This document shows positions 45,855 through 55,205 of a stretch of DNA of 63,827 bases, piece after piece (position 1 is the stretch's first letter; the number at the start of each line of letters is the position of its first letter). The position numbers and the translations under genes were made by a program. This DNA comes from Lachnospiraceae bacterium. Its GTDB lineage: Bacteria > Bacillota > Clostridia > Lachnospirales > Lachnospiraceae. The notes below the pieces were generated by a model that saw only the letters and a list, made by a program, of their open reading frames with translations, made no database searches and was not told where the DNA came from. The stretch is taken from assembly GCA_015057455.1 (NCBI GenBank), contig SVEH01000021.1, positions 1 to 63,827 of the forward strand. The letters run 5' to 3'.

Positions 45855-46556
45855 ATGAATGAACAGGATTTAAACCTATACATAGGTAATAATATAAATA
45901 AGATTAGAAAGATTATAGAGGATACTTGTAAGAGAGTAGGACGAGATTCTAAGGAAGTAATGTTACTTGCAGTAAGCAAAACTAAACCTATAGATTATAT
46001 AAAAAGTGCAATTAATAAAGAACAACGAGTATTTGGAGAGAATAAAGTTCAAGAAATACTTGATAAATATGAACATAATTTGGATGTTAGTTGGCACATG
46101 ATAGGTCATTTGCAAACTAATAAAGTAAAGTATATTGTAGATAAAGTGGATTTGATACATTCAGTAGAATCCCTTAAATTAGCTAATACTATTAATAAAG
46201 AAGCACAGAAAAAGAATGTTGTATGCGATATATTAGTAGAAGTTAATGTAGCTGAAGAGGATTCCAAGTTTGGGATTAATATAGAAGAGTGTGAAACATT
46301 TATAAGACAAATTTCAGAATTACCTAATATAAGGGTAAGAGGTCTTATGACTATTGCACCATTTGTAGATAATCCAGAAGAAAACAGAGTACATTTTAGG
46401 AAATTAAAGGAAGTATTTGTTGACATTAACAATAAAAATATACATAATGTTAATATGGACGTTTTGTCTATGGGGATGTCGAATGATTATGAGGTTGCCA
46501 TCGAGGAAGGTTCAACTATTGTTAGAGTAGGAACTGGAATATTTGGCGTGAGATAA
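45855..46556 (+). CDS. YggS-family PLP-binding homeostasis protein
   Basis: A 233-residue protein of the YggS/YlmE/PROSC family, which binds pyridoxal phosphate and balances its supply without known catalysis. The PLP lysine is in LLAVSKTKP. FGENKVQE, WHMIGHLQTNKVKY, GLMTIAPF, LSMGMSNDYEVAIEEGSTIVR and the closing RVGTGIFG are all conserved. Its position before sepF and yggT is the classic Firmicutes ylm order. Confidence 0.93.
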   Translation: MNEQDLNLYIGNNINKIRKIIEDTCKRVGRDSKEVMLLAVSKTKPIDYIKSAINKEQRVFGENKVQEILDKYEHNLDVSWHMIGHLQTNKVKYIVDKVDLIHSVESLKLANTINKEAQKKNVVCDILVEVNVAEEDSKFGINIEECETFIRQISELPNIRVRGLMTIAPFVDNPEENRVHFRKLKEVFVDINNKNIHNVNMDVLSMGMSNDYEVAIEEGSTIVRVGTGIFGVR

Positions 46557-46576
46557 TCAAAGATAGGAGAATTTTG

Positions 46577-47119
46577 ATGGGAATTAAGAATTTTTTAGAA
46601 CTATTTCAATTTAGAGAAGATGAATTTGATGATGAACAATTTGATGAAGATGATAGAACATTATCACTTAATTTAGATAGTACTAAGCAAAGTTATGATG
46701 ACGAAGAAGATGAATTTTCATCTTATTTAGATAAGAAGTACAACAGTGACTCAAGAAAGGTGCGTGCAGTTAAAGTGGATAGGGCTAGTAGTAAGATTGT
46801 ACCAATTAAGGCGGCTAATAAAAGTTTAGAGGTTTCTATAATGAAACCAGGAACATTTGCAGATTCTCAAGATATTTGTGATATGCTTTTAGAAGGAAGA
46901 GCTGTTGTAGTTAATTTAGAGGGATTTGACCCATTAGAAGCACAGAGAATTATGGATTTCATCTCAGGATGTGTATATTCAATTAATGGAAGATTACATC
47001 AGATATCAAGATATATATTTATATTTTCACCTGATTCAATTGATATTTCAGGAGATTATCTAGATATAGCAACTGATGATGATGGTTTTGGAGTTCCTAC
47101 TATAAATCAAGAATTTTAG
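46577..47119 (+). CDS. sepF: Cell division protein SepF
   Basis: A 180-residue SepF that tethers FtsZ to the membrane. The N-terminal amphipathic helix (MGIKNFLELFQF) is followed by an acidic linker and the DUF552 core (MKPGTFADSQDICDMLLEGR, VVVNLEGFDPLEAQRIMDFI), with SRYIFIFSPDSI at the end of the fold. ATG 46577 is favoured over TTG 46574 by the AGGAG spacing. Confidence 0.93.
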   Translation: MGIKNFLELFQFREDEFDDEQFDEDDRTLSLNLDSTKQSYDDEEDEFSSYLDKKYNSDSRKVRAVKVDRASSKIVPIKAANKSLEVSIMKPGTFADSQDICDMLLEGRAVVVNLEGFDPLEAQRIMDFISGCVYSINGRLHQISRYIFIFSPDSIDISGDYLDIATDDDGFGVPTINQEF

Positions 47120-47150
47120 TACATAGGATTTATAGAGGTGATGGGGTAAT

Positions 47151-47402
47151 ATGATTATTAAAGTTATTTATACATTTATAATGTTTTTTGAGATTATGAC
47201 AATTATATATATTGTGGGGCATTGGCTATTTAGAATTAAACTAGTTTCAAAATATTTTCGTGAATTTTTAGCACCACTTTTGGAACCTTTAGAAAAATTA
47301 TCTAAAAAATCTATAATGTATATGCCGATAATAGATTTATCGCCGATATTATTATTAATTGTGTTAATATATATAGAGCAAATTATTTATAAATTTCTAT
47401 AA
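47151..47402 (+). CDS. YggT-family membrane protein
   Basis: An 83-residue YggT/YlmG protein with two membrane helices. It shares the helix-loop-helix plan of the family, with LLEPLEKLSKK between the helices and IDLSPILLLIVLIYIE in the second. Its role is associated with septum or nucleoid organisation but is unproven. AGAGGTG precedes the ATG. It lies between sepF and divIVA. Confidence 0.8.
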   Translation: MIIKVIYTFIMFFEIMTIIYIVGHWLFRIKLVSKYFREFLAPLLEPLEKLSKKSIMYMPIIDLSPILLLIVLIYIEQIIYKFL

Positions 47403-47491
47403 ATAGGTAGTTTAACTTGTTTTGAAGATGGGAATTAATAGGGGAAATTAAGTATCCCAAAGGGACAAAATAAGTTAGGGGTGAATAACAC

Positions 47492-50400
47492 ATGTTAACG
47501 CCAGAAGATATGCAAAAGAAAATATTTGCACTAGGAAGAAAACTAGAGAATAATGATGTTGGTATGTTTGTTAAGGAGCTTCAGATTAATTATCAGTTTC
47601 TTTATAATGAGGTAAATGAACAAAAGAAACAGATTAAGGGAATGGAAGCAAAATTACAACATTATCGTAATATTGAGTCTAGTTTACAAGAAGCAATGGT
47701 ATCTGCAGAGAAGGTTTCAGAGGATAAATTATCTCAAGCTGAGCATAAGGCTAGAGAAATTGAAAAGAATGCCTATAAAAAAGCAGATGACATTATTTTT
47801 GATGCAAAAAAAGATTTAGATAATATTAAAAAGGACATTGATGTGTTCAAGAAAGATTACTTAAATTATCAAAATAAATATAAGGAATTTGTTCTTGGAC
47901 AATTGAAGTTTATAGAAGATGCAAAGGATTTTATGAGTAATGAAGGTGTCATGTATAAGGATGTTGATATAAGTGAATCAACAGACTTTGATGAACCAGA
48001 AGAATCTCATAGTAGTTCTTATGCAACATTAGAAAGGGATGCTCATATAGATAGATATGAGGATTCTCATGTTGTCGTATCTAAAGATACAGATGTGCCA
48101 GTAAGTTCGGATTTTTTTAAGTACGCTGATTTAGAAAAAGAGAATAAAGTATCCGCTAAATCAGAGGACGACATGGATGAATATGATAATCCATATAAGA
48201 ATATTCTTACATCAGAGAAAGAAGATGATGTTAAAGATAATTCTATAATTGAGGATACTTTAGAAGATGATGCTAAAGAAAGTGTATTAGAGGCTGCTGA
48301 AGATGATTTAGATGCAGCTTTAAAGGCTTACCATGAAAATGACAAATTAAATGATTTAGTTTCTATATCACAAGAAAACATTTTAGCTGATGTTAAGGCT
48401 AGAGATGTTGAAGAGGATATAGAAGATAATAAAGAAGATATTGAAGATAACAAAATTACAGAAGATAGTTTTGTAGATGATATTAAGGATAATGTAGATA
48501 CAATATTAGAAAAAGAGCCTGTAGAAGAGGTTAATATTGTTAACAATCTACTTCCTAAAGAGTTAGTAGAGAATACTGTTGAAAAAGCTCAAAGCATAGA
48601 ACCAGTAATTGAGTCAGCAGTGGAACCAGCAGTAGAACCAATAAATGAGCTAGTAGTTAAACCAGCAGCTGAACCAATAATTGAAGAAGATAAAGTTGAT
48701 TATACAGAACCAATTAAAGAAGAACTATCAGAAAAAGTAGCGATGGAAACATTAGTTGAGGATAATCTTGAAGTTACTACTAATGATATGTCAACTAATG
48801 ATATATCTGATATAGAAGAGATTGTGGTGCCTGTAGATAATTTATTATCAGAGGAGAATGATGAAGATTCAACGCAGGATACAGCAGATCAAGCTTTAGA
48901 AGCTGTTTCTGTAGAAGAGATAAATGATGAATCTGATAGTGTTGAAGAAATTGATACTACAGATTTTGAAGAAGATTTCCCAGTACCAAGTGAAGTGAAG
49001 GAAAATGAGCGTGCGGTGGATCCTTCATTAAAGGACACTGTAAAATCTATTATGAATCCAATTGTTCAGAATATACAACCTCAAAGTGATACATCATTAG
49101 AAGACATTATTAGTATGAGGCAGAGTCAAGAAAACAAGGTTGAGGCATTTGAAGTACCAACTATGTCTACATCAGAAGAAATTCCAGACTTTGAGCCATC
49201 AAATAATGTATTAGAGATAACTGATCTTAATAATAATGGTATAGATGACAGTATTGAAGTTGATTTCCAAGGAGAGTTTGGAAAGGAATTAATAGAACAG
49301 GAATTTGAACTTCCTGAATTAGACTTTGATAGTATGGACTTTGGGCAAATGGAAATGTTAGATGATCTTCCTGATTTAACAGACAGTGATAATCTTGTTA
49401 AGGAAGATACAAAGCCTGAAAGTGAACCTTTGGTTGAACAAGTACAAGATGAGGTTATAGAAGATAAAGTAGAAGAGATAAGTGAAAGTATACCAGAAGT
49501 ATCAGTTAGTGACAATGTAGACGTGGCTGATCCTATTGTAGATGAAGCAATTAATACTTCTGATGAAGAAAGCACTCCTGCTCAACCAGATGGGGCGCCT
49601 AGTTTGAATATTAATAATAACATTGAACTTATTAATATTAATAAATCACTATTTACAAAAACAAAATCTAAAGAAGATAAGAATGCAGAGATTCTTAAGA
49701 GCATGAATCTTTCTTCAAAGAAAAAGGAAGAACCATTGTTGGATCTTCCACCTAAACCAAGTATGGAAAGTTTCTTTTCACAAGAATTGTTAGCTTCTAA
49801 TCTTCAGATGATGAAAGATAGCATTGAAAAAGAAAAACGTGAAAAAGAAAAACGTGAAAAAGAAAGTGAAGAAAATGCAAATACAGAATCAAATGTAAGT
49901 GCGGACGAAGCAGTACAAGAAAGTAATGTTGATTCTATTCCAGAGCTTGAGCCAGAGGCTACTATGGGATTTGAGTCAGAAGCTATGCCAAACTTTGAAC
50001 CAGAGATTGCTCCAGAGTTTAAACAACCATCATTGCAAGTAAGCGGTCCAAGTATTCCCCTTGAGTTAGAAAGTCAAGGTATACAAGGTAATGTAGCTCA
50101 AGCAGGATATGGAGAACAAGGCTTACAAGGAAATGGAATGCAAGGCGGATATGGAGGTCAAGGTTTGCAAGGAAATGATATGCAAGGTGGCTTCGGCGGT
50201 CAAGGCTTACAAGGAAATGGAATGCAAGGCGGATATGGAGGTCAAGGCTTACAAGGAAGCGGAATGCAAGGCGGATATGGAGGCCAAGGCTTACAAGGAA
50301 GCGGAATGCAAGGTGGATATGGAGGCCAAGGCTTACAAGGAAGCGGAATGCAAGGTGGCTTTGGAGGCCAAGGCTTACAAGGAAATGGAATGCAAGGTGG

Positions 50401-50614
50401 TTATGGAGGTCAAGGCTTACAAGGAAGCGGAATGCAAGGCGGATATGGAGGCCAAGGTTTACAAGGAAATGGAATGCAAGGCGGATATGGAGGCCAAGGC
50501 TTGCAAGGAAATGGAATGCAAGGCGGATATGGAGGCCAAGGCTTACAAGGAAATGGAATGCAAGGTGGTTATGGTGGTCAAACATTACAAGGTGGATATG
50601 ATAGAGCATATTAA
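47492..50614 (+). CDS. divIVA: Giant DivIVA-domain protein with a Gly/Gln repeat tail
   Basis: A 1040-residue protein whose first about 150 residues are DivIVA-like: LTPEDMQKKIFALG, then a long coiled coil (about 30-140) containing a lipid-binding-type N-terminus. DivIVA marks curved membrane such as septa and poles. Ordinary DivIVA proteins have 150-250 residues. Here a very acidic, disordered middle (about 155-830, rich in Glu, Asp, Val, Ser, with an E-K-R-E-K run at about 778-790) is followed by eleven near-identical 14-residue repeats (872-1025) of the type GYGGQGLQGNGMQG. It follows yggT and precedes lspA, its normal context. The tail suggests a disordered, self-associating polar hub. 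Confidence 0.9.
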   Translation: MLTPEDMQKKIFALGRKLENNDVGMFVKELQINYQFLYNEVNEQKKQIKGMEAKLQHYRNIESSLQEAMVSAEKVSEDKLSQAEHKAREIEKNAYKKADDIIFDAKKDLDNIKKDIDVFKKDYLNYQNKYKEFVLGQLKFIEDAKDFMSNEGVMYKDVDISESTDFDEPEESHSSSYATLERDAHIDRYEDSHVVVSKDTDVPVSSDFFKYADLEKENKVSAKSEDDMDEYDNPYKNILTSEKEDDVKDNSIIEDTLEDDAKESVLEAAEDDLDAALKAYHENDKLNDLVSISQENILADVKARDVEEDIEDNKEDIEDNKITEDSFVDDIKDNVDTILEKEPVEEVNIVNNLLPKELVENTVEKAQSIEPVIESAVEPAVEPINELVVKPAAEPIIEEDKVDYTEPIKEELSEKVAMETLVEDNLEVTTNDMSTNDISDIEEIVVPVDNLLSEENDEDSTQDTADQALEAVSVEEINDESDSVEEIDTTDFEEDFPVPSEVKENERAVDPSLKDTVKSIMNPIVQNIQPQSDTSLEDIISMRQSQENKVEAFEVPTMSTSEEIPDFEPSNNVLEITDLNNNGIDDSIEVDFQGEFGKELIEQEFELPELDFDSMDFGQMEMLDDLPDLTDSDNLVKEDTKPESEPLVEQVQDEVIEDKVEEISESIPEVSVSDNVDVADPIVDEAINTSDEESTPAQPDGAPSLNINNNIELININKSLFTKTKSKEDKNAEILKSMNLSSKKKEEPLLDLPPKPSMESFFSQELLASNLQMMKDSIEKEKREKEKREKESEENANTESNVSADEAVQESNVDSIPELEPEATMGFESEAMPNFEPEIAPEFKQPSLQVSGPSIPLELESQGIQGNVAQAGYGEQGLQGNGMQGGYGGQGLQGNDMQGGFGGQGLQGNGMQGGYGGQGLQGSGMQGGYGGQGLQGSGMQGGYGGQGLQGSGMQGGFGGQGLQGNGMQGGYGGQGLQGSGMQGGYGGQGLQGNGMQGGYGGQGLQGNGMQGGYGGQGLQGNGMQGGYGGQTLQGGYDRAY
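50105..50593 (+). repeat. 42-bp minisatellite, 11 full units plus a partial unit
   Basis: Units begin at 50105, 50147 and every 42 bases to 50525, each encoding G-Y/F-G-G-Q-G-L-Q-G-N/S-G/D-M-Q-G. A partial twelfth unit follows at 50567-50593. Units differ mostly at synonymous sites and at N/S, Y/F and G/D. Because 42 is a multiple of three, other frames stay open through it on both strands; those are not genes. Confidence 0.95.
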
Positions 50615-50670
50615 TCGATTATAGCAATTGCATTCTAATGAAATAGTTGATATTAAGAAAATATTATTAT

Positions 50671-50709
50671 AAAATAATGAGTGGTTGATAAAACCACTCA
50701 TTATTTTAT
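50671..50709 (+). terminator. Intrinsic terminator after divIVA
   Basis: AAAATAATGAGTGGTT pairs with AACCACTCATTATTTT across a short GATAA loop, ending in TTTTATG. Confidence 0.8.
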
Positions 50710-50798
50710 GTTTCCTAGGAAGGTACAATTTTCGATTGTAAATTACTATGAAGTAAACAATAAAAGGATTATTCTATAAGGATGGGATGGAGAACACT

Positions 50799-51302
50799 AT
50801 GAAAAAGTATATTAAAATATTATGGATTATTCTATTAATAGGATTAGACCAATTAGTTAAAGCTGTAATTGCATCAAACTATGAGGTTGGAGAAGGATTT
50901 CCTGTAATTAAGGATATTTTAGAGATTAACTATGTACAAAATACAGGTGCTGCGTGGGGAATGATGGCTGATAGTACAGTGTTTTTTGCGATATTTGCAT
51001 TTATAGTAACTATTATTCTTTTGTATGTTTTATTTAAGATACCAGCTGATAAAAGTTATAATTATTTAAAGATAACAATGGTATTTTTAATATCAGGTGC
51101 AGTTGGTAATTTAATAGATAGAATATGTAGAAAATTTGTGGTAGATTTTATCTATTTCAAAATAATAGATTTTCCGGTATTTAATATAGCAGATATATAT
51201 ATTACAGTATCAGGTATTGCATTGGTTATATTAGTTTTATTTTACTATAAAGAAGAACAATTGGAATTCTTAAGTCTAAAGAAGCAAAAAAGCAATAATT
51301 AG
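50799..51302 (+). CDS. lspA: Signal peptidase II (lipoprotein signal peptidase)
   Basis: A 167-residue aspartic protease with four membrane helices that removes signal peptides from prolipoproteins after lipidation. The catalytic aspartates are Asp107 (GNLIDRI) and Asp132 (FNIADIYI); NYVQNTGAAWGM is also conserved. Its substrates would include the lipoproteins at 10352 and 42749. ATG 50799 has GGAG six bases upstream; ATG 50787 (four residues longer) is possible. Followed by rluD after 10 bases. Confidence 0.95.
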   Translation: MKKYIKILWIILLIGLDQLVKAVIASNYEVGEGFPVIKDILEINYVQNTGAAWGMMADSTVFFAIFAFIVTIILLYVLFKIPADKSYNYLKITMVFLISGAVGNLIDRICRKFVVDFIYFKIIDFPVFNIADIYITVSGIALVILVLFYYKEEQLEFLSLKKQKSNN

Positions 51303-51312
51303 GAGGAATAAG

Positions 51313-52242
51313 GTGGATAAAGTAATTAAATTATACATAGAAGAAAACTGTAAGAACACTAGGCTTGATAAATATTTGGTTAGTGATGAGGTTTTATTGG
51401 AAAATGTTGAATCCATATCAAGAGCATATATTCAGAAGTTAATAAAAGACGAAAAAATATTGGTAAATGGTAGAACAGTAAAATCTAGTTATTCATTAGA
51501 TGGTGGTGAAGAGATTGTTATTTCTATTCCAGAACCTATTGAATTAGAGATTATACCAGAAAAAATGGATTTGGATATTGTATATGAAGATGATGATTTA
51601 GTTATAATCAATAAACCTAAGGAAATGGTTGTTCATCCAGCTCCAGGACATAATACGGGTACGTTGGTAAATGGGTTAATGTATCATTTAAAAGGTAATT
51701 TATCAGGAATAAATGGAGTATTAAGACCTGGAATTGTTCACAGAATTGATATGAATACAACTGGTTTATTAGTTGTATGTAAGAATGATAAAGCCCATAC
51801 ATGTTTAGCAGAGCAGTTTAAAGAACATTCAATAACAAGGGAGTACCATGCAATTGTACATAATAGATTCAATAATGAAGCAGGTACTATTGATAGACCA
51901 ATTGGACGCAATAAGAATGATAGAAAGAAATATGCTATTGTATCGGATGGAAAACACGCAGTAACTCATTATAAAGTGTTAGAGAATCTAAAAGGGAATT
52001 ATTCGTATATTTCTTGTAGATTAGAAACTGGTAGAACTCATCAAATTCGTGTACATATGTCTAGTATATCACATCCTTTATATGGTGATGAGATTTATGG
52101 ACCTAATAAAAAGGCTAATTATACAGTAGGACAGGCATTACATGCTAAAAAATTAGGATTTATTCACCCTAGTACAGGACAATATATAGAATTTGATTCA
52201 GAGTTGCCAGAATATTTTAAAAAGCTACTTAACACTTTATAA
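51313..52242 (+). CDS. rluD: RluA/RluD-family large-subunit rRNA pseudouridine synthase
   Basis: A 309-residue enzyme isomerising uridine to pseudouridine in 23S rRNA. It has an N-terminal S4 RNA-binding domain (YIQKLIKDEKILVNGR), then the catalytic motif HRIDMNTTGLLVVCKN with its Asp, and RTHQIRVHM. GTG 51313 follows AGGAGG. The lspA-rluD pair is standard in Firmicutes, where this protein is often named YlyB. Which uridine it modifies is not determined here. Confidence 0.92.
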   Translation: MDKVIKLYIEENCKNTRLDKYLVSDEVLLENVESISRAYIQKLIKDEKILVNGRTVKSSYSLDGGEEIVISIPEPIELEIIPEKMDLDIVYEDDDLVIINKPKEMVVHPAPGHNTGTLVNGLMYHLKGNLSGINGVLRPGIVHRIDMNTTGLLVVCKNDKAHTCLAEQFKEHSITREYHAIVHNRFNNEAGTIDRPIGRNKNDRKKYAIVSDGKHAVTHYKVLENLKGNYSYISCRLETGRTHQIRVHMSSISHPLYGDEIYGPNKKANYTVGQALHAKKLGFIHPSTGQYIEFDSELPEYFKKLLNTL

Positions 52243-52339
52243 GTGTAAATTATTACTCATTACGATTAAAAATGAATTTGGGAAATAAAAATCTAAGAGG
52301 GGAAATTAAGAAATAGGATATAAAAAGGAGAACTAAGGT

Positions 52340-52843
52340 ATGAATGACAGATTAACAAAAAGTGATGTAAGAAAAATAGAAGAAGAGATAGAGTATAGAA
52401 AATTAGTATTAAGAAAAGAAGCTATTGAAGCTGTAAAAGAAGCGCGCTCACATGGTGATTTAAGTGAGAATTTTGAGTATTATGCAGCTAAAAGGGATAA
52501 GAATAAAAATGAAAGTAGAATAAGATATCTTGAGAGAATGTTAAAAACAGCTCACATAATAGATGATAGTTCTAAAGATGATGAGGTAGGAATTAATAAT
52601 ACAGTTAATCTATTCTTTGAAGATGAAGGTGTTGAAGAGGAATATAGAATTGTAACAACAGTTCGCGAGAATACTTTAGAAGGATTGATTAGTATTGAGT
52701 CTCCAATTGGAAAAGCAATTATGGGACATAAAGTGAATGATAGAGTGTATGTAGATATTAATGGCAAGAATGGATATTATGTTGTAATTAAATCTATTGA
52801 GAATACAACAGATGATTCTAATGATAGAATTAAGAAATTCTAG
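52340..52843 (+). CDS. greA: Transcription elongation factor GreA/GreB family
   Basis: A 167-residue protein with the N-terminal antiparallel coiled coil, including the acidic tip in HGDLSENFEYYAAK, that enters the RNA polymerase secondary channel and stimulates cleavage of backtracked RNA. The C-terminal FKBP-like domain contains SIESPIGKAIMGHKVNDRV. AAGGAG precedes the ATG. It lies about 100 bases after rluD. Confidence 0.9.
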   Translation: MNDRLTKSDVRKIEEEIEYRKLVLRKEAIEAVKEARSHGDLSENFEYYAAKRDKNKNESRIRYLERMLKTAHIIDDSSKDDEVGINNTVNLFFEDEGVEEEYRIVTTVRENTLEGLISIESPIGKAIMGHKVNDRVYVDINGKNGYYVVIKSIENTTDDSNDRIKKF

Positions 52844-53058
52844 TAATGTATGAACGTCAAATAAATGTATGTAATTAGAAAAAACATAAACAATGATATA
52901 CAAAATAAATAATAATAAGTGATAATAACTATACTAGTCTAAAGTAATAGAATAAAATACGAGTAAAATATGGTAAATATTGTAAAAAAATGTTATAATT
53001 AATTATGATGGGCGTATTATGTATGCTTACAAATAATTAAAATGAAAGTGAGAATTCT

Positions 53059-54138
53059 ATGAACAGAGTTGTAAAGAATCTTTTAACCGTATTAATTACA
53101 GGAGTTATTATTTCATGTTTATTTACAAATATATTTTTTACATCATTTAGTCAGGTTTTTACTAAGAAGAATTTAAATAAATGTTTAAAAAAATTGAATA
53201 TAGAAGAATTATTAGCATCGCAAAATACTAATATAAATGACGTTATTAATAGTTATGCTCAAAATACAACAATATCTGAAGAAGATATTTCTAAGATATT
53301 TGAATCTGGAGAATATTCTAGTTTAGTAGGTAATTATATGTTGGATTCAAATTCATCAGAAATTTCTCAGTATTTAGATATGTTAGGTCTTAGTAACATA
53401 CAAGAATTAGAACAATTAGGTGAATTAGATAGCGAGACAAGTGCAATTGTTAATCAGAGTGAATCAATGACAAAAGAACAGATACGAGATATGTTTAATA
53501 ATTTGGGAATTAGTTTTACAGAAAGTGATATAACGTATTTTAATAATTCCCTAGCAACAGAAGTTGTACCAGAAGTGGAGATTCAAGTTGATGAATCAAT
53601 AACAGGTCCACAAAAGATATTTAGTGGCATAGAACTTGATGGATTTAAGAAATTGTTCTCAGAGGGCAGGATAAAGTTTAATGCTGTTGTAATTGTTATA
53701 GGGTGTATTTTGTTGATGCTTTTACAGTATGAAAAAGTGGGATTTTTAATAGCTTATGCTACTTGTAGTGGAAGTATATGTATTGTTGTTCGAATTTTTG
53801 CGTTTTTAGTTCAAAAAATAGGGGCAGCAGTTCCAGAAACATATCAGCCTATGGTAAAAGTGTTCACTACACCTTTAGAGAATGGTTTTCTTGAAACATT
53901 TAATAAATTATTAATTATAACAATACTATGTGTGATATTACATATTGCAATAAATATACTATTATCAAAAACTTCTTTAGGTGATAGATTCAGTATGTTA
54001 ATGAAGAAGCAAGATAGAGAAGAAAAGTATAGAGAAATGCATGCTCAATTTAACGGAACATTAGCGAATGATTATGATTTTTCTCAATTTGATAATTTTG
54101 ATTCAATGGATGATAGACCAGATACTCGTGAAGAATAA
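53059..54138 (+). CDS. Membrane protein of unknown function, first gene of the phosphatase/kinase operon
   Basis: A 359-residue protein. One membrane helix at about 7-29 is followed by a 170-residue Ser/Glu/Asn-rich region likely outside the cell. Three more helices follow (about 207-225, 228-252, 285-305), and a charged cytoplasmic tail rich in Asp, Glu and Phe. I do not recognise a family. The end lies 20 bases before the PP2C gene and GTGAG precedes the ATG. Co-expression with the phosphatase and kinase suggests a partner, substrate or sensor for them. Confidence 0.6.
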   Translation: MNRVVKNLLTVLITGVIISCLFTNIFFTSFSQVFTKKNLNKCLKKLNIEELLASQNTNINDVINSYAQNTTISEEDISKIFESGEYSSLVGNYMLDSNSSEISQYLDMLGLSNIQELEQLGELDSETSAIVNQSESMTKEQIRDMFNNLGISFTESDITYFNNSLATEVVPEVEIQVDESITGPQKIFSGIELDGFKKLFSEGRIKFNAVVIVIGCILLMLLQYEKVGFLIAYATCSGSICIVVRIFAFLVQKIGAAVPETYQPMVKVFTTPLENGFLETFNKLLIITILCVILHIAINILLSKTSLGDRFSMLMKKQDREEKYREMHAQFNGTLANDYDFSQFDNFDSMDDRPDTREE

Positions 54139-54158
54139 AATAGGGTGGAGGAATGAAA

Positions 54159-55205
54159 ATGATAACATATGCTGAATATACCAATGTTGGAGAACGTGAG
54201 AATAATGAAGATTCAATAAAGAGTGTATATAGTGAGAAAATAGGTTATAGTTTTGTTGTTGCTGATGGATTAGGTGGTCATGGCCGTGGAGAAGATGCAT
54301 CTAAATTCACTGTAGATACTTTTGAAGAAGAATTTACCATGGATAATAAAAACAATAAAGATGAAGCGGTTAATGAAAAAAAAGATTTAGAGAATAAATT
54401 AAATAATGGAAGTACAGAGGAAATAAAGGCTACAGTTGAGGACGAAATAACTGGAAGTACAGAAGGAATAAAGGCTACAGTTGAAGACGAAAAACTTGAA
54501 AGTGCAGAGAATAAAGAAGATGACTGTGAAGAAGAATTGACTAAAAATGAAGAAAAAATGAATGATATAAGTGGTACGGAATCAATTAAAGATGCAGAAG
54601 AAATAGCTGATGTAATTGGAGAGATGCGTTCATTTGATAAAGCTCAATATCTAAAAGAATCATTTGAAAAATCTCAAAAAAAACTAGAAATAGAACAAGA
54701 TAAAACAGGCGGAGTAAATGAATTAAAGACTACAGCAGTAGCACTTACAATACAAGAAAATAAAGCTATGTGGGGCCATATAGGGGACTCAAGGTTATAT
54801 GTGTTTAATAAAAACAAAGTTGTTCTTAGAACCTTGGATCATTCAGTGCCACAGATGCTTGTATTTGCAGGTGAAATTAAAGAAAAAAAGATTAGGAAAC
54901 ACCCCGATAGAAATAGATTATTAAGGGTATTGGGGGCTCGAAATGTAGAACTAAAAGTAGACTATTCTGAAGAATATAATATAGATGACTGCCAAGCATT
55001 TTTACTGTGTACAGACGGATTTTGGGAATGTATAACAGAGAAAAAGATGTGCAAATTTTTGAAAAAGAGTAAAAGTGTTGAAGAGTGGCTTGAAATGATG
55101 GCTAAAGAGGTACGAAAAAATGGTATGGGTCACAATATGGATAACAATTCGGCAATAGCAGTTTGGGTTAAGGATAATAAGAGGAGCGGTAGACTATGGA
55201 TGTAA
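54159..55205 (+). CDS. PP2C-family Ser/Thr protein phosphatase with acidic insertion
   Basis: A 348-residue metal-dependent phosphatase. Motifs are RENNEDS, VADGLGGHGRGEDAS, MWGHIGDSRLYVF, LLCTDGFWECI and MDNNSAIAVWV; the aspartates coordinating the two metal ions are present. Compared with ordinary PP2C proteins of about 240 residues, an acidic insert (about residues 60-180) interrupts the domain and contains a duplicated 15-residue segment. ATG 54159 has GGAGG (54147-54151) at 7 bases; ATG 54153 is too close. Its end overlaps the kinase start by 10 bases, so the two are coupled and most likely oppose each other. Confidence 0.88.
   Translation: MITYAEYTNVGERENNEDSIKSVYSEKIGYSFVVADGLGGHGRGEDASKFTVDTFEEEFTMDNKNNKDEAVNEKKDLENKLNNGSTEEIKATVEDEITGSTEGIKATVEDEKLESAENKEDDCEEELTKNEEKMNDISGTESIKDAEEIADVIGEMRSFDKAQYLKESFEKSQKKLEIEQDKTGGVNELKTTAVALTIQENKAMWGHIGDSRLYVFNKNKVVLRTLDHSVPQMLVFAGEIKEKKIRKHPDRNRLLRVLGARNVELKVDYSEEYNIDDCQAFLLCTDGFWECITEKKMCKFLKKSKSVEEWLEMMAKEVRKNGMGHNMDNNSAIAVWVKDNKRSGRLWM
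54408..54491 (+). repeat. 45-bp in-frame tandem duplication inside the PP2C gene
   Basis: Two units begin at 54408 and 54453, each encoding G-S-T-E-E/G-I-K-A-T-V-E-D-E, nearly identical in DNA. They lie in the acidic insertion. Confidence 0.85.

Noticed and set aside
47616..47819. Short plus-strand frame inside the DivIVA coiled coil
   Set aside because: Out-of-frame shadow; the overlapping frame carries the DivIVA motifs.
50105..50593. Regular repeats as a possible CRISPR array
   Set aside because: Units are directly adjacent with no spacers and are in frame with the divIVA coding sequence.
50019..50609. Long open frames on the minus strand and in another plus frame across the DivIVA repeat tail
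   Set aside because: They exist only because the 42-bp unit is divisible by three; they lack ribosome-binding sites and have biased, repetitive composition.
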